From NCBI RefSeq assembly GCF_003058085.1, contig NZ_QBUD01000001.1, positions 868,001 through 932,000 of the forward strand: DNA of 64,000 nt. The letters run 5' to 3'. Positions 52,438 through 61,818 of the stretch are shown here, piece after piece. The notes beneath the pieces are model-generated. The model did not search any database and was not told the origin of the DNA. It was given only the letters and a program-made list of their open reading frames with translations. The position numbers and the translations under genes are program-made. Position 1 is the stretch's first letter. Each line of letters opens with the position of its first letter. This DNA comes from Yoonia sediminilitoris. Lineage in GTDB: Bacteria > Pseudomonadota > Alphaproteobacteria > Rhodobacterales > Rhodobacteraceae.

Positions 52438-52659
52438 ATCCCGAGCTTGTCCCAAAGCAGAAAGGCCTGCAAGTTTGCGCGAAGAGGTGGAAATGCTGGA
52501 CGCGTCATTGGTTGGCTGTTATGGAATCCGCATGAAGAGCATCTGCACCATTATTTGCTGCATTATTATCTGCTGACATACGTCGCGGGTTGCTCTTTCA
52601 CGTTTCACATCAGAACTGAACTTGGTAAGCCCGCGGCGTAAACCCCTGCGCGAGGCAAC

Positions 52660-54096
52660 ATGACGACTATCAGGCTCCAGAATACGAAAACCCGACGGCG
52701 CGAAGATTTCACGCCGATTGATCCTGAAGATGTGCGCATGTATCTGTGTGGCCCGACCGTCTATGACCGCGCGCATCTGGGCAATTCACGCAACGTGCTG
52801 GTGTTCGATGTGCTGTTTCGCGTGTTGCAGCACGTCTACGGCAAGGATCACGTGCGATATGTGCGCAACTTCACGGACGTGGAAGACAAGATTAACGCGC
52901 GGGCGGCAGAAACGGGCCGTGCCATTGGTGATATCACAGCCGAAACGATTGGCTGGTATCATGACGATATGGATGCTTTGGGCGCGCTGCGTCCGACGGC
53001 CGAACCACGGGCGACCGATTACATTCCACAGATGGTCGAAATGATCGATGATTTGATCGGCAAGGGGCATGCCTATGTCGCAGAGGATCACGTCCTCTTT
53101 GCCGTGGAAAGCTATGCGGACTACGGCGCGCTGTCAGGTCGGTCGGTTGAGGATATGATCGCAGGGGCACGGGTCGAGGTTGCACCATACAAGCGCAACC
53201 CGATGGATTTTGTGTTATGGAAACCCTCCGGCGATGGTGAACCGGGGTGGCAAAGCCCTTGGGGTTACGGGCGTCCGGGCTGGCATATAGAATGTTCCGC
53301 AATGTCTTTTGCGCTATTTGGCGAGACATTCGATATCCACGGCGGCGGCATAGACCTGCAATTTCCGCACCACGAGAACGAGATTGCGCAATCGACCTGC
53401 GCCCACCCCAGCGGCGACTTTGCGCGTTATTGGGTGCACAACGAGATGCTGCTTGTGGATGGCAAGAAGATGTCCAAATCGCTGGGCAATTTCTTTACGG
53501 TGCGCGATCTGCTGGATCAGGGGATCCCCGGCGAGGTTATCCGCATGGTCATGCTGGGCACGCATTACGGCAAGCCGATGGACTGGACCGACACGCGGCG
53601 CGCAGAGGCAGAAGCCACCTTGCGAAAATGGTACGGTATATTGCAGGGGCACGGATTTGGACCGGACCTGCTGCGGGCGCTGCAAGCCGAGGGTAAATGG
53701 GAGGCCGATCCCGAGTTTCTGGGGGTTCTGGCCAATGATTTGAACACGCCCGGTGCATTGGCCCGTTTGCATGTCCTGTCCAAAGGCAAAACACCAACCG
53801 CTTTGGCCGGCTTTGCACATGGGATGGAGATGCTGGGGCTGGTGAATGACTGGGCGCATATTCCCAGTTTCGAAGGTGGTGAGGCTGGACCCAATATTGT
53901 GCCTGCAGTGGCGGCACGCGTCGATGCGTTGCTTGCGGAACGGGCAACAGCACGCGCGGCAAAGGATTATGATACAGCAGACCGCGTGCGTGATATCCTG
54001 AATGCCGCAGGGGTGCAGGTGACTGACGTTGGAGGGCAGGCAACCTGGACGCCGGGACCGGATTTCGATGCGGCCAAGCTTGGAGATATCGCATGA
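52660..54096 (+). CDS. cysS: Cysteinyl-tRNA synthetase
   Basis: 478 residues, class I. The N-terminal zinc Cys is in [15 protein letters not shown] with the HIGH-type motif, then GWHIECSAM with another zinc Cys, HHENEIAQS, and KKMSKSLGN near residue 270. The stop codon TGA is the first base of the paired-palindrome element that separates it from cimA by 60 bp. Confidence 0.95.
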   Translation: MTTIRLQNTKTRRREDFTPIDPEDVRMYLCGPTVYDRAHLGNSRNVLVFDVLFRVLQHVYGKDHVRYVRNFTDVEDKINARAAETGRAIGDITAETIGWYHDDMDALGALRPTAEPRATDYIPQMVEMIDDLIGKGHAYVAEDHVLFAVESYADYGALSGRSVEDMIAGARVEVAPYKRNPMDFVLWKPSGDGEPGWQSPWGYGRPGWHIECSAMSFALFGETFDIHGGGIDLQFPHHENEIAQSTCAHPSGDFARYWVHNEMLLVDGKKMSKSLGNFFTVRDLLDQGIPGEVIRMVMLGTHYGKPMDWTDTRRAEAEATLRKWYGILQGHGFGPDLLRALQAEGKWEADPEFLGVLANDLNTPGALARLHVLSKGKTPTALAGFAHGMEMLGLVNDWAHIPSFEGGEAGPNIVPAVAARVDALLAERATARAAKDYDTADRVRDILNAAGVQVTDVGGQATWTPGPDFDAAKLGDIA

Positions 54097-54145
54097 CGAA
54101 TTTTCCCGAAAATTCGTACTTCAAAAAATCTTCGAGAAGATTTTT
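54096..54145. repeat. Paired-palindrome element, copy 2
   Basis: Perfect 22-nt palindromes with 10-bp arms ACGAATTTTC/GAAAATTCGT (54096-54117) and AAAAATCTTC/GAAGATTTTT (54124-54145), with a 6-base linker. Same 22-6-22 architecture as 39402-39451, in the reverse order. It starts on the last base of the cysS stop and ends 11 bp before the cimA ATG, leaving a G-run as the only possible ribosome-binding site. Confidence 0.8.
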
Positions 54146-54156
54146 GGGGGGCGCGC

Positions 54157-55770
54157 ATGTCTAGGGACCGGATTTCCTTGTTCGACACCACCTTGCGGGA
54201 CGGGGCGCAAACGCAAGGTGTCCAGTTCTCGGCGTCGGAAAAACATCAGATCTCCGATGTGCTGGACGGCCTTGGCCTTGACTATATCGAAGGCGGGTGG
54301 CCCGGCGCCAACCCCACGGATACCGCGTTTTTTGCCAAACCACCAAAGACGCAGGCGACATTTACCGCCTTTGGTATGACCAAGCGCTCTGGACGCTCTG
54401 CAGAAAATGACGATGTTCTGGCCCCCGTTGTGAATGCAGGTACGGCTGCTGTCTGTCTTGTCGGCAAGGCGCATGATTTTCATGTGACAACCGCGCTTGG
54501 CATTACGCTGGACGAAAACGTCGCAAATATCGCTGCCAGTTTTGCCCATCTCAGCGGTCTGGGTCGTGAGGGCCTGTTTGATGCCGAGCATTTCTTTGAT
54601 GGCTACAAATCGAACGCTGACTACAGCCTGCAATGTATCCACGCCGCCTATGACGCTGGTGCGCGTTGGATTGTGCTTTGCGATACAAACGGCGGTACGC
54701 TTCCCGACGAGATTTCTCGCATCGTTACTGACGTCATCGCCAGCGGAATCCCCGGCAGCCATGTTGCAATCCATACGCACAATGACACCGAAAATGCTGT
54801 TGCCGGGTCTTTGGCTGCGGTCATGGCGGGCGCCCGCCAGATTCAAGGCACTTTGAATGGTCTGGGCGAGCGCTGTGGTAATGCCAACCTGACGACCCTG
54901 ATACCGACGCTCATGCTTAAGGAGCCCTATGCCAGCATGTTTGAGACTGGCGTCACGCCAGAGGCGCTCAAAGGGCTGCGCCGTGCGTCGCGGATGCTGG
55001 ATGATATTCTCAACCGGGTGCCCGCCAAGCAGGCCCCTTATGTCGGGGCGTCTGCATTTGCGCATAAATCTGGATTGCACGCCTCTGCCATCGCCAAGGA
55101 CCCAAGCACTTATGAACATGTGGACCCCGCTGCTGTGGGCAACTCACGGATTGTGCCGATGTCCAATCAGGCGGGCCAGTCAAACCTGCGTGCGCGTCTT
55201 GCCGATGCCGGGATAGATGTTGCCGCCGATAACCCCGCGCTGGCCCGCATCATCAAGCGGATCAAGGAAAAGGAAGCACAGGGGTTTTCCTACGACAGTG
55301 CGCAAGCCAGTTTCGAGTTGCTCGCCCGTCAAGAACTCAAGATCATGCCCAGGTTTTTTGAGGTCAAACGCTACCGCGTGACCGTTGAGCGACGCAAAAA
55401 CAAATACGGTGAAATGATGTCGCTGTCAGAGGCCGTTGTCGTCACAAAAGTTGGCGGAAAGCGGTTCCTTAATGTTTCCGAAAGCCGCGGCCCTGACGGG
55501 TCGGATCAAGGCCCTGTCAATGCGCTGAGCCGTGCCTTGTCCAAGGACCTTGGCCCCTATCAGAAGATCATCGACGATATGCGTCTTGTGGATTTCAAGG
55601 TCCGTATCACCAATGGCGGCACAGAGGCCGTGACACGCGTTATTATCGACAGTGAAGATGCGCAGGGCCGCATGTGGTCGACCGTTGGTGTCAGCCCGAA
55701 CATTGTTGACGCGTCCTTTGACGCCTTGGTGGATGCGATCAATTGGAAATTGATCCGTGACGCGGACTAA
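54157..55770 (+). CDS. cimA: Citramalate synthase
   Basis: 537 residues. Condenses pyruvate and acetyl-CoA to (R)-citramalate, the threonine-independent entry to isoleucine. N-terminal HMGL-like TIM barrel (LFDTTLRDGAQTQGV; HTHNDTENAVAGSLAAV; GTLNGLGERCGNANL) and a C-terminal LeuA allosteric/dimer domain from about 410. The length and the DTTLRDGAQ signature fit the long CimA type rather than LeuA or NifV. Confidence 0.9.
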   Translation: MSRDRISLFDTTLRDGAQTQGVQFSASEKHQISDVLDGLGLDYIEGGWPGANPTDTAFFAKPPKTQATFTAFGMTKRSGRSAENDDVLAPVVNAGTAAVCLVGKAHDFHVTTALGITLDENVANIAASFAHLSGLGREGLFDAEHFFDGYKSNADYSLQCIHAAYDAGARWIVLCDTNGGTLPDEISRIVTDVIASGIPGSHVAIHTHNDTENAVAGSLAAVMAGARQIQGTLNGLGERCGNANLTTLIPTLMLKEPYASMFETGVTPEALKGLRRASRMLDDILNRVPAKQAPYVGASAFAHKSGLHASAIAKDPSTYEHVDPAAVGNSRIVPMSNQAGQSNLRARLADAGIDVAADNPALARIIKRIKEKEAQGFSYDSAQASFELLARQELKIMPRFFEVKRYRVTVERRKNKYGEMMSLSEAVVVTKVGGKRFLNVSESRGPDGSDQGPVNALSRALSKDLGPYQKIIDDMRLVDFKVRITNGGTEAVTRVIIDSEDAQGRMWSTVGVSPNIVDASFDALVDAINWKLIRDAD

Positions 55771-55776
55771 CCGCCC

Positions 55777-56544
55777 ATGACCCTGAACGCCTGCGCTGCT
55801 CTTGTTGAAAAGGCGGATCACGAACGGTTTCGCAGCATCATGGCCTCACCCGTTGCGGCGCGGCCCGTTCTGTTTGCGCTGTTTGCTTTCAACATCGAAG
55901 TTGCCCGTGCGCCGTGGGTGACACAGGAACCGATGATTGCAGAAATGCGCCTGCAATGGTGGCGTGACGCACTGGAAGAGATTGCCGAAGGCAGGACCGT
56001 TCGCCGCCATGATGTGGTGGATGTGCTGGCACAGGTCCTCGACCCTGACGCCGCCCGCCTTTTGGATGGTCTGGTCGCCGCCCGCCGCTGGGACATCTAC
56101 ACGGATGCCTTCGAGGATGATGCGCATCTTGAAAACTATCTGGACGCGACCTGCGGCCATCTGGTCTGGACGGCTGCCCGCCTGCTGGGCAAAGCCGATG
56201 AAGATGCCGTCCGTCATGCGGCCTATGGCATCGCTGTTGCCAACCTGCTGCGCGCCATTCCTGAACTGGAGGCGCGGGGCCGCAAACCGCTGCTGGATGG
56301 GACACCAAAGGGTGTGCAGGCCCTTGCGCAGCAGGGATTGAGCCGGTTTGAGCAGGGCACGCGCTCGCGCGCGCTGATATCGCAACCGTCGGGTGCTGCC
56401 TTGCTGGTCGGTCATATGGCCCGCCCCGTCTTGCAGCGCGCAGTCAAGGCACCGGGCCGCGTAGCAGGGGGCGATCTTGAGTTTGGGCCGATCCGGCAAA
56501 GTGCGCGCCTGTTTCAGCTGTCAGTGCGGGGATGGTGGCGCTAG
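55777..56544 (+). CDS. Squalene/phytoene synthase-like protein
   Basis: 255 residues, the alpha-helical SQS_PSY fold, with LFALFAFNIEVARAP, MRLQWWRDALEEI and AYGIAVANLLRAIPELEARG. The canonical Asp-rich DXXXD motifs of true prenyl-condensing enzymes are missing or altered. It thus more likely belongs with NDUFAF6-like assembly factors linked to complex I. Starts 6 bp after cimA, so co-transcribed. Confidence 0.75.
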   Translation: MTLNACAALVEKADHERFRSIMASPVAARPVLFALFAFNIEVARAPWVTQEPMIAEMRLQWWRDALEEIAEGRTVRRHDVVDVLAQVLDPDAARLLDGLVAARRWDIYTDAFEDDAHLENYLDATCGHLVWTAARLLGKADEDAVRHAAYGIAVANLLRAIPELEARGRKPLLDGTPKGVQALAQQGLSRFEQGTRSRALISQPSGAALLVGHMARPVLQRAVKAPGRVAGGDLEFGPIRQSARLFQLSVRGWWR

Positions 56545-56579
56545 CTTTTACTGCGCTTATGCGCGTCGCCAACGCCCTT

Positions 56580-57797
56580 TTACGTCACAGTCCGGGGCTG
56601 CCGCATCAGCCAAATCAACGACCCGCCCGCCAGCACCAGAAACGGCACCATGGCGTAATTCACCGCGTTCCAGCCTTCGACAGCATTCCCGCCCGAACAA
56701 TTCATGAGCCCGCCCGAGGCCAGAGAAGCAACAGTCACCATCCCAAAGACGATCATGTCGTTCATGCCCTGCGCGGTGCCCCGTTCATGCGGCGCATGTG
56801 CGCCTGCCAGCATTGTCGTCGCGCCGATAAAGCTGAAGTTCCAGCCCAACCCAAGCAGGATCAACGCCACAAAGAAATTCGTCAGTTCGACACCTGTCAG
56901 GGCCACGCCACCGGCCATGGCCAGAATGGCCAGACCTGTTGCAATGATCCGTTCCACCCCGAAACGTGCGATCAAATGCCCGGTAAAGAAGGACGGCGCG
57001 AACATTGCCAGCACATGCGCCGACACGATGTCGTTGGCGTTTGAGGCGGTGAACCCGCACCCGACCACAGCCAACGGCGTAGAGGTCATGACAAGGTTCA
57101 TCAGCGAATAGCCGACCATGCCGCATATGATAGCCACAACAATGCGAGGGTCTTTGAGCAACTCTGCCCGTGTCCGTCCAACCGGTGCATTTTCAAGAAC
57201 CGGCTCGGACCGTGACCCTTTTGGCAGGTCCAGCATCAAAAACAGCAACATACCCACGAGGTTCAGTCCGGCAACAGCGACGTAGCTACCCAGAAAAGGC
57301 ACGACATAGGCGTCCTGCACCAGCTTGTTTAGTTGCGGGCCGATGATGGCCGACAAAAGTCCACCTGCCATGACGTAGGAAATCGCCTTGGGGCGGAATG
57401 CGTCTGACGCTGTATCCGTTGCTGCAAAGCGGTAAAACCCCTGCGCAGACATATAGATACCTGTCAGATAGGACCCCGCAAGCAGTGTCACAAAAGACCC
57501 GCTGTAAAGTCCCCAAGCTGAAACGATCGCACCCGCAGCGCCACCGAATGCACCGATGAAAAAGCCGAACCGCCGCCCGTTGCGCTGCATCAGGGGACTC
57601 AGCCACGGGGCGGTTGTCATTGAACCGAATACGATGAAGGAAATCGGCAGCGTCGCAAGGCATGGATTGCTGGCCAGCATACCGCCAACCAGTCCGCCAA
57701 TTACGAAAATCATGGGCATTTGGGCGCCAAGTATGGCTTGGGCCATCACCAGTACGGCAACATTACGTTTGGCGCGATTATCATCGATATCAGTCAT
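56580..57797 (-). CDS. Major facilitator superfamily permease
   Basis: 405 residues from MTDIDDNRAKRN, with about 12 hydrophobic segments in two halves. The inter-repeat loop is ISFIVFGSMTTAPWLSPLMQRNGRRFGF and a charged central loop lies near 205-220 (PKGSRSEPVLENAPVGRTRAE). An upstream in-frame start 12 codons earlier is weaker. Substrate unknown. It lies next to the cobalamin genes and is convergent with the phytoene synthase-like gene. Confidence 0.85.
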   Translation of the reverse strand: MTDIDDNRAKRNVAVLVMAQAILGAQMPMIFVIGGLVGGMLASNPCLATLPISFIVFGSMTTAPWLSPLMQRNGRRFGFFIGAFGGAAGAIVSAWGLYSGSFVTLLAGSYLTGIYMSAQGFYRFAATDTASDAFRPKAISYVMAGGLLSAIIGPQLNKLVQDAYVVPFLGSYVAVAGLNLVGMLLFLMLDLPKGSRSEPVLENAPVGRTRAELLKDPRIVVAIICGMVGYSLMNLVMTSTPLAVVGCGFTASNANDIVSAHVLAMFAPSFFTGHLIARFGVERIIATGLAILAMAGGVALTGVELTNFFVALILLGLGWNFSFIGATTMLAGAHAPHERGTAQGMNDMIVFGMVTVASLASGGLMNCSGGNAVEGWNAVNYAMVPFLVLAGGSLIWLMRQPRTVT

Positions 57798-57839
57798 GCG
57801 CGTTTCCGTACGCCGATGCGTGCGCCATGGCAATAGGCC

Positions 57840-59099
57840 CTAAGCCACATCAATCACATGCGCGAAAGAGCCCGAAACACGTCCCTCGACAAGTCCCATT
57901 GGCGGCAAGCGGTTGCCTTGCGCATCTTGCGCTTTGAACAATGGCATGCCCTCTGCGCGGACGGTCGTGGCGTAGTGGAATTCATGACCGTTCAGAACAT
58001 CGCCTTTGTCCGATTGCGCATAGCGTAATTTTCGGTAGCCCAGATGCAGCTTACGACTGGAAAAACTTGTGTCCAGCCCCAGCAGACCCGCCATCTTGTG
58101 ACGGATTCCATCCGCATCGGTCAGGGTTTCGCCCAAGATCATGTATCCGCCACATTCGCCATATATTGCAGTTGTTTGCGCGGCGTTCCGCAAGCTATTC
58201 AGGAATGTCTGTGCCTGCGCAAGTTGTGCAGCATGAAGTTCAGGATAGCCGCCCGGAAGGAATATCTGGTCCGCCTCTGGCACAGGGTCATCCGCGAGCG
58301 GTGAAAACCAGCGGATTTCCGTACCGGCATCGGTCCATTTCGCGACATCATGGGCATAGGTGAATGCAAAGGCCGCGTCGCGTGCAACAGCGATCCGTGC
58401 GTATTTCGGTGGCGTTGTTATTGGCGGTGCGGCGGAGGGCACCGTGCCACCCAGCGTCAGCAAACGGGCGATATCTATATGGTTGCTCATCACGTCGGCG
58501 GCATGATCCAGAAACGGCTCAAGATCGGTCATTTCGCCTGCCTGCACCAAACCAAGGTGGCGCGATGGACGGGCAAGTGCTGTCTGCCGTGGCACCGCAC
58601 CCAGCACCGGAATGCCGTTTGGGGCAAGTGCGCGTTTCAGCATCTCGATATGTCGGTCAGAGCCGGTACGGTTCAGGATCACTCCTGCGATCCGCACTGC
58701 CGGGTCAAACGCCGCAAACCCTGCGACCAAAGGTGCGATGGATTGCGCCATCGCACTTGCATCCACGACCAAGATCACCGGCAGGCCCAATATGCGCGCC
58801 AGATCAGCTGTTGCGCCTTTGCCGTCAGGGGGGGCGCCGTCAAACAGGCCCATGGCCCCTTCGATAATCAGCGGAGTGCTGCCAGCCGCCAACGCCCTGA
58901 TCCGCGCGACGGACATGGCCCATGCGTCAAGGTTGTAGCAGGGTTGCCCGCAGGCCGCTTCGTGAAAGCGGGGGTCGATGTAGTCGGGCCCCGACTTTGC
59001 AGCCCGAACCGCTTGGGTTCGGCTTACTGCGCGCAACAGGCCAAGGGTGATGGTCGTCTTGCCGCTGCCCGACGCGGGGGCTGCGATAATAAAGCTCAT
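57840..59099 (-). CDS. cobB: Cobyrinic/hydrogenobyrinic acid a,c-diamide synthase
   Basis: 419 residues from MSFIIAAPASGSGKTT. ATP- and glutamine-dependent amidation of corrin side chains a and c. The P-loop-type GSGKTTITLG at the N-terminus is followed by the dethiobiotin synthase-like domain (SGPDYIDPRFHEAACGQ) and a C-terminal glutaminase domain (YGECGGYMILGE). The start is 2 bp from the cobA stop, so cobA and cobB form an operon. Confidence 0.93.
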   Translation of the reverse strand: MSFIIAAPASGSGKTTITLGLLRAVSRTQAVRAAKSGPDYIDPRFHEAACGQPCYNLDAWAMSVARIRALAAGSTPLIIEGAMGLFDGAPPDGKGATADLARILGLPVILVVDASAMAQSIAPLVAGFAAFDPAVRIAGVILNRTGSDRHIEMLKRALAPNGIPVLGAVPRQTALARPSRHLGLVQAGEMTDLEPFLDHAADVMSNHIDIARLLTLGGTVPSAAPPITTPPKYARIAVARDAAFAFTYAHDVAKWTDAGTEIRWFSPLADDPVPEADQIFLPGGYPELHAAQLAQAQTFLNSLRNAAQTTAIYGECGGYMILGETLTDADGIRHKMAGLLGLDTSFSSRKLHLGYRKLRYAQSDKGDVLNGHEFHYATTVRAEGMPLFKAQDAQGNRLPPMGLVEGRVSGSFAHVIDVA

Positions 59100-59100
59100 G

Positions 59101-59952
59101 TCAGGCGGACTCGGCCGGGCGCCCGCGACCCAGCGGGTCAAGGTTGCGTGGCGCGTGACCGGCGATCATGCCTTGCCAGTCCAGCACTTGCCGCATCAGC
59201 ACCGATTGGCCCACGCAGATGATGGCAGGTGGCTCCAATCCCGATTGCGCAATATCGTCAACGATTGTGCCCAGCGTCGTTTCAAGCACCCGCTGGGCGT
59301 CCGTTGTCGCGGTTGTGACAACGGCCACAGGTTCAGACAGGCTGCGGCCTGCGGCGATCAGCTTGGCGGCGATCTGGGCAATGTGTTTCATGCCCATATA
59401 GATCACAAGTACCTGCGAACCCTTTGAAATACTGTCCCAATCCAGTGATCCGGGCGTGTTGCCCGACTGGTCGTGCCCGGTCACGAAAGTGACTGACTGG
59501 TTCACGTCGCGGTGGGTCACGGGAATACCCGCATAGGCCAAACCGCCAATGCCTGCGCTGATCCCCGGAATGATCCGGATGGGTACGCCATGCTGCACAA
59601 GCGTCTGCGCCTCTTCGCCACCGCGCCCGAAAACGAACGGGTCGCCACCCTTGAGGCGCAATACCTTTTTGCCAGCCCGCGCCAGTTCAACCAGATGCAA
59701 CGAGATATCGCGCTGTTTTGCTGATGGTTTGCCCCCGCGTTTGCCCGCATAAATATGTTCGGCCTGCGGTGCCCAGCTGAGGATTTGTTCCTGTACCAGC
59801 GCGTCATAGATCACCACATCCGCCTGCCGCAACGCATTGGCTGCGTGTAAGGTCAGCAATCCCGGATCACCGGGGCCCGCACCGCACAGCCAGACCCAGC
59901 CGGGTTCCAGTTGCGGCCATTGGTGGGCGGGAAGGGGGATGGTCTCTGTCAT
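59101..59952 (-). CDS. cobA: Uroporphyrinogen-III C-methyltransferase
   Basis: 283 residues. Two SAM-dependent methylations make precorrin-2 for cobalamin (and siroheme). Intact motifs: VWLCGAGPGDPGLLTLHAA, LRLKGGDPFVFGRGGEE, IIPGISAGIGG and YMGMKHI. AGGAGG precedes the chosen ATG. A much longer in-frame reading crosses cbiD and is rejected. Divergent from cbiD with 97 bp between. Confidence 0.94.
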   Translation of the reverse strand: MTETIPLPAHQWPQLEPGWVWLCGAGPGDPGLLTLHAANALRQADVVIYDALVQEQILSWAPQAEHIYAGKRGGKPSAKQRDISLHLVELARAGKKVLRLKGGDPFVFGRGGEEAQTLVQHGVPIRIIPGISAGIGGLAYAGIPVTHRDVNQSVTFVTGHDQSGNTPGSLDWDSISKGSQVLVIYMGMKHIAQIAAKLIAAGRSLSEPVAVVTTATTDAQRVLETTLGTIVDDIAQSGLEPPAIICVGQSVLMRQVLDWQGMIAGHAPRNLDPLGRGRPAESA

Positions 59953-60049
59953 GCCCTCCTTATGCCGTTCCCGCACTGGCTTGGAAAGGTGTGATGCGAC
60001 CAACATTTGCGGATTGCCGTCATCTGTGTGCAGTCCTATCGTCACGCCG

Positions 60050-61099
60050 ATGAGTAGGAAACCAACAGGGGATTTGCGGCGCGGCTGGACCACGGGCGCA
60101 TGTGCGACGGCGGCCACCAAGGCGGCGTTGATCCGGCTATGGGGTGGGACCTTTCCCAAGGATGTGCAGATCACGCTGCCCAAGGGCGAGACGCCGACCT
60201 TTCCGCTGGCGCAGGCCGAAGCGGGCGAAGGCTGGGCTGCCGCGGGCATCACCAAGGACGCAGGTGACGACCCTGACGTGACCCACGGCGCACTGATTGT
60301 GGCCCGCGTGTCCGCATCGGGCAGCGGCGTGCAGTTTGCCGCAGGTGAGGGCGTTGGCATTGTGACCAAGCCGGGGCTTCCGATCGGGGTAGGCGAGCCT
60401 GCTATCAACCCCGTCCCGCGCCAGATGATGACAGATGTGGTCGACATGCTGGCGCAGCAATATGACAAGCCCCCGAACGTGCTGATTGAAATCTCTGTGC
60501 CGGGGGGCGCAGAACTCGCCATGAAAACATGGAACCCCCGTCTGGGGATCAAGGGTGGTCTGTCTATTCTGGGCACGACCGGCGTGGTGCGTCCGTTCAG
60601 TTGTGCGGCATGGATCGCCTCGATCCATCGGGGTATTGATGTGGCCCGCGCCGACGGGTTGAGCCATGTTGCAGGATGCACCGGGGCCACATCGGAAAAG
60701 ACGGTGCAGGCGCTGCACGGGTTGCCCGATCATGCGATGCTGGACATGGGCGATTTTGCGGGTGGTCTGTTGAAGTATTTGCGCCAACATCCCGTTGGGC
60801 GGCTCACAATCGGTGGCGGCATTGGCAAGATGTCTAAACTGGCGCAGGGGGCTGCTGATTTACATTCAGGCCGCTCTCAGGTGGATTTTGAAATGCTCGC
60901 GGAATGGGCAGGTGACACGGCAATCCGCGATGCGAACACTGCGCTGGAAGCCTATGAAATTGCTGGGGAACCGCTTGCCACCACTGTCGCAGAGCGCGCG
61001 CGAGGGCAGGTGCAAAAGATGCTGCAAGGCGCTGAAATCACCGTCGATACTGTCGTCATCGACCGCGCAGGACGGATCATTGGACGGAGCGGCCCATGA
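60050..61099 (+). CDS. cbiD: Cobalt-precorrin-5B C1-methyltransferase
   Basis: 349 residues from MSRKPTGDLRRGWTTGACATAAT, the family's diagnostic N-terminus. Central glycine-rich VGEPAINPVPR, GGLSILGTTG and the late segment GGGIGKMSKLAQGA are present. CbiD performs C1 methylation in the early-cobalt pathway; aerobic pathways use CobF instead. The stop overlaps cobK by 4 bp. Confidence 0.92.
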   Translation: MSRKPTGDLRRGWTTGACATAATKAALIRLWGGTFPKDVQITLPKGETPTFPLAQAEAGEGWAAAGITKDAGDDPDVTHGALIVARVSASGSGVQFAAGEGVGIVTKPGLPIGVGEPAINPVPRQMMTDVVDMLAQQYDKPPNVLIEISVPGGAELAMKTWNPRLGIKGGLSILGTTGVVRPFSCAAWIASIHRGIDVARADGLSHVAGCTGATSEKTVQALHGLPDHAMLDMGDFAGGLLKYLRQHPVGRLTIGGGIGKMSKLAQGAADLHSGRSQVDFEMLAEWAGDTAIRDANTALEAYEIAGEPLATTVAERARGQVQKMLQGAEITVDTVVIDRAGRIIGRSGP

Positions 61100-61818
61100 C
61101 CTTGCTATTGCTCGCAGGTTCGGGTGAGGCGCGCCGCATTGCTCAGGCGCTTGCCGGAACCGATGTCGTCGCCTCACTTGCGGGTGCGACCCGCGACCCG
61201 GTTGATTTGCCCATCCCTACCCGCACCGGTGGTTTTGGTGGCGAAAGAGGGTTTCGCGCTTTTCTTGAGGCCGAAAATATCACGGCCGTTCTGGACGCGA
61301 CTCACCCCTATGCCGACCGGATCACCCGGCGCACAGCACGGGTATGTGCGGCCCAAAACATCCCCTATCTGCAACTGTTGCGTCCGCCGTGGGTCGCAGA
61401 ACCGGGCGACCAATGGACAGAGATTGCCTGTGAAAGGCAAGCAGCGGATCACATTCCGCCCGGGGCAACGGTATTTCTGGGCACTGGCCGCCAAACGCTC
61501 GAAGGATTCGCAAATCTGACAGGCCGCCGGATTATCTGTCGCCAGATTGACCCACCATCGGGGCCTTTTCCCTTTGAGGGCGGCGAATTTCTGGTCGGGC
61601 GCCCGCCTTTTTCGGTGCAGGATGAAATTGCATTGTTCAAACGTCTGTCGGTCGACTGGCTGGTGGTCAAGAACGCAGGCGGCGCGCTCAGCCGGACCAA
61701 ACTGGACGCAGCCCGCGCGCTTGGTATCCCAGTTTTGCTGATTGCACGCCCGCCCAAAGGCAACTGGCCGACCGTCGCCACCGTTGAAGAGGCATTGGCG
61801 TGGGTGCATGCGCTATGA
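61096..61818 (+). CDS. cobK: Precorrin-6A reductase
   Basis: 240 residues. NADPH-dependent reduction of precorrin-6A (or its cobalt form, CbiJ). The N-terminal nucleotide-binding LLAGSGEARRIAQAL, the DATHPYADRITRR segment and the C-terminal VVKNAGGALSRTKLDAARALG are characteristic. It overlaps cbiD at its start and alkA at its end, so three genes are coupled. Confidence 0.93.
   Translation: MTLLLLAGSGEARRIAQALAGTDVVASLAGATRDPVDLPIPTRTGGFGGERGFRAFLEAENITAVLDATHPYADRITRRTARVCAAQNIPYLQLLRPPWVAEPGDQWTEIACERQAADHIPPGATVFLGTGRQTLEGFANLTGRRIICRQIDPPSGPFPFEGGEFLVGRPPFSVQDEIALFKRLSVDWLVVKNAGGALSRTKLDAARALGIPVLLIARPPKGNWPTVATVEEALAWVHAL

Noticed and set aside
52447..52641. 64-codon ORF before cysS
   Set aside because: No ribosome-binding site or family; it overlaps a repeat-like CATTATT/CTGCTG stretch.
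59953..60049. Cobalamin riboswitch in the cobA/cbiD divergent gap
   Set aside because: Only 97 bp are available and no B12-box sequence is seen.
59953..60690. N-terminal extension of cobA
   Set aside because: Opposite cbiD; CobA is complete from 59952 with AGGAGG upstream.
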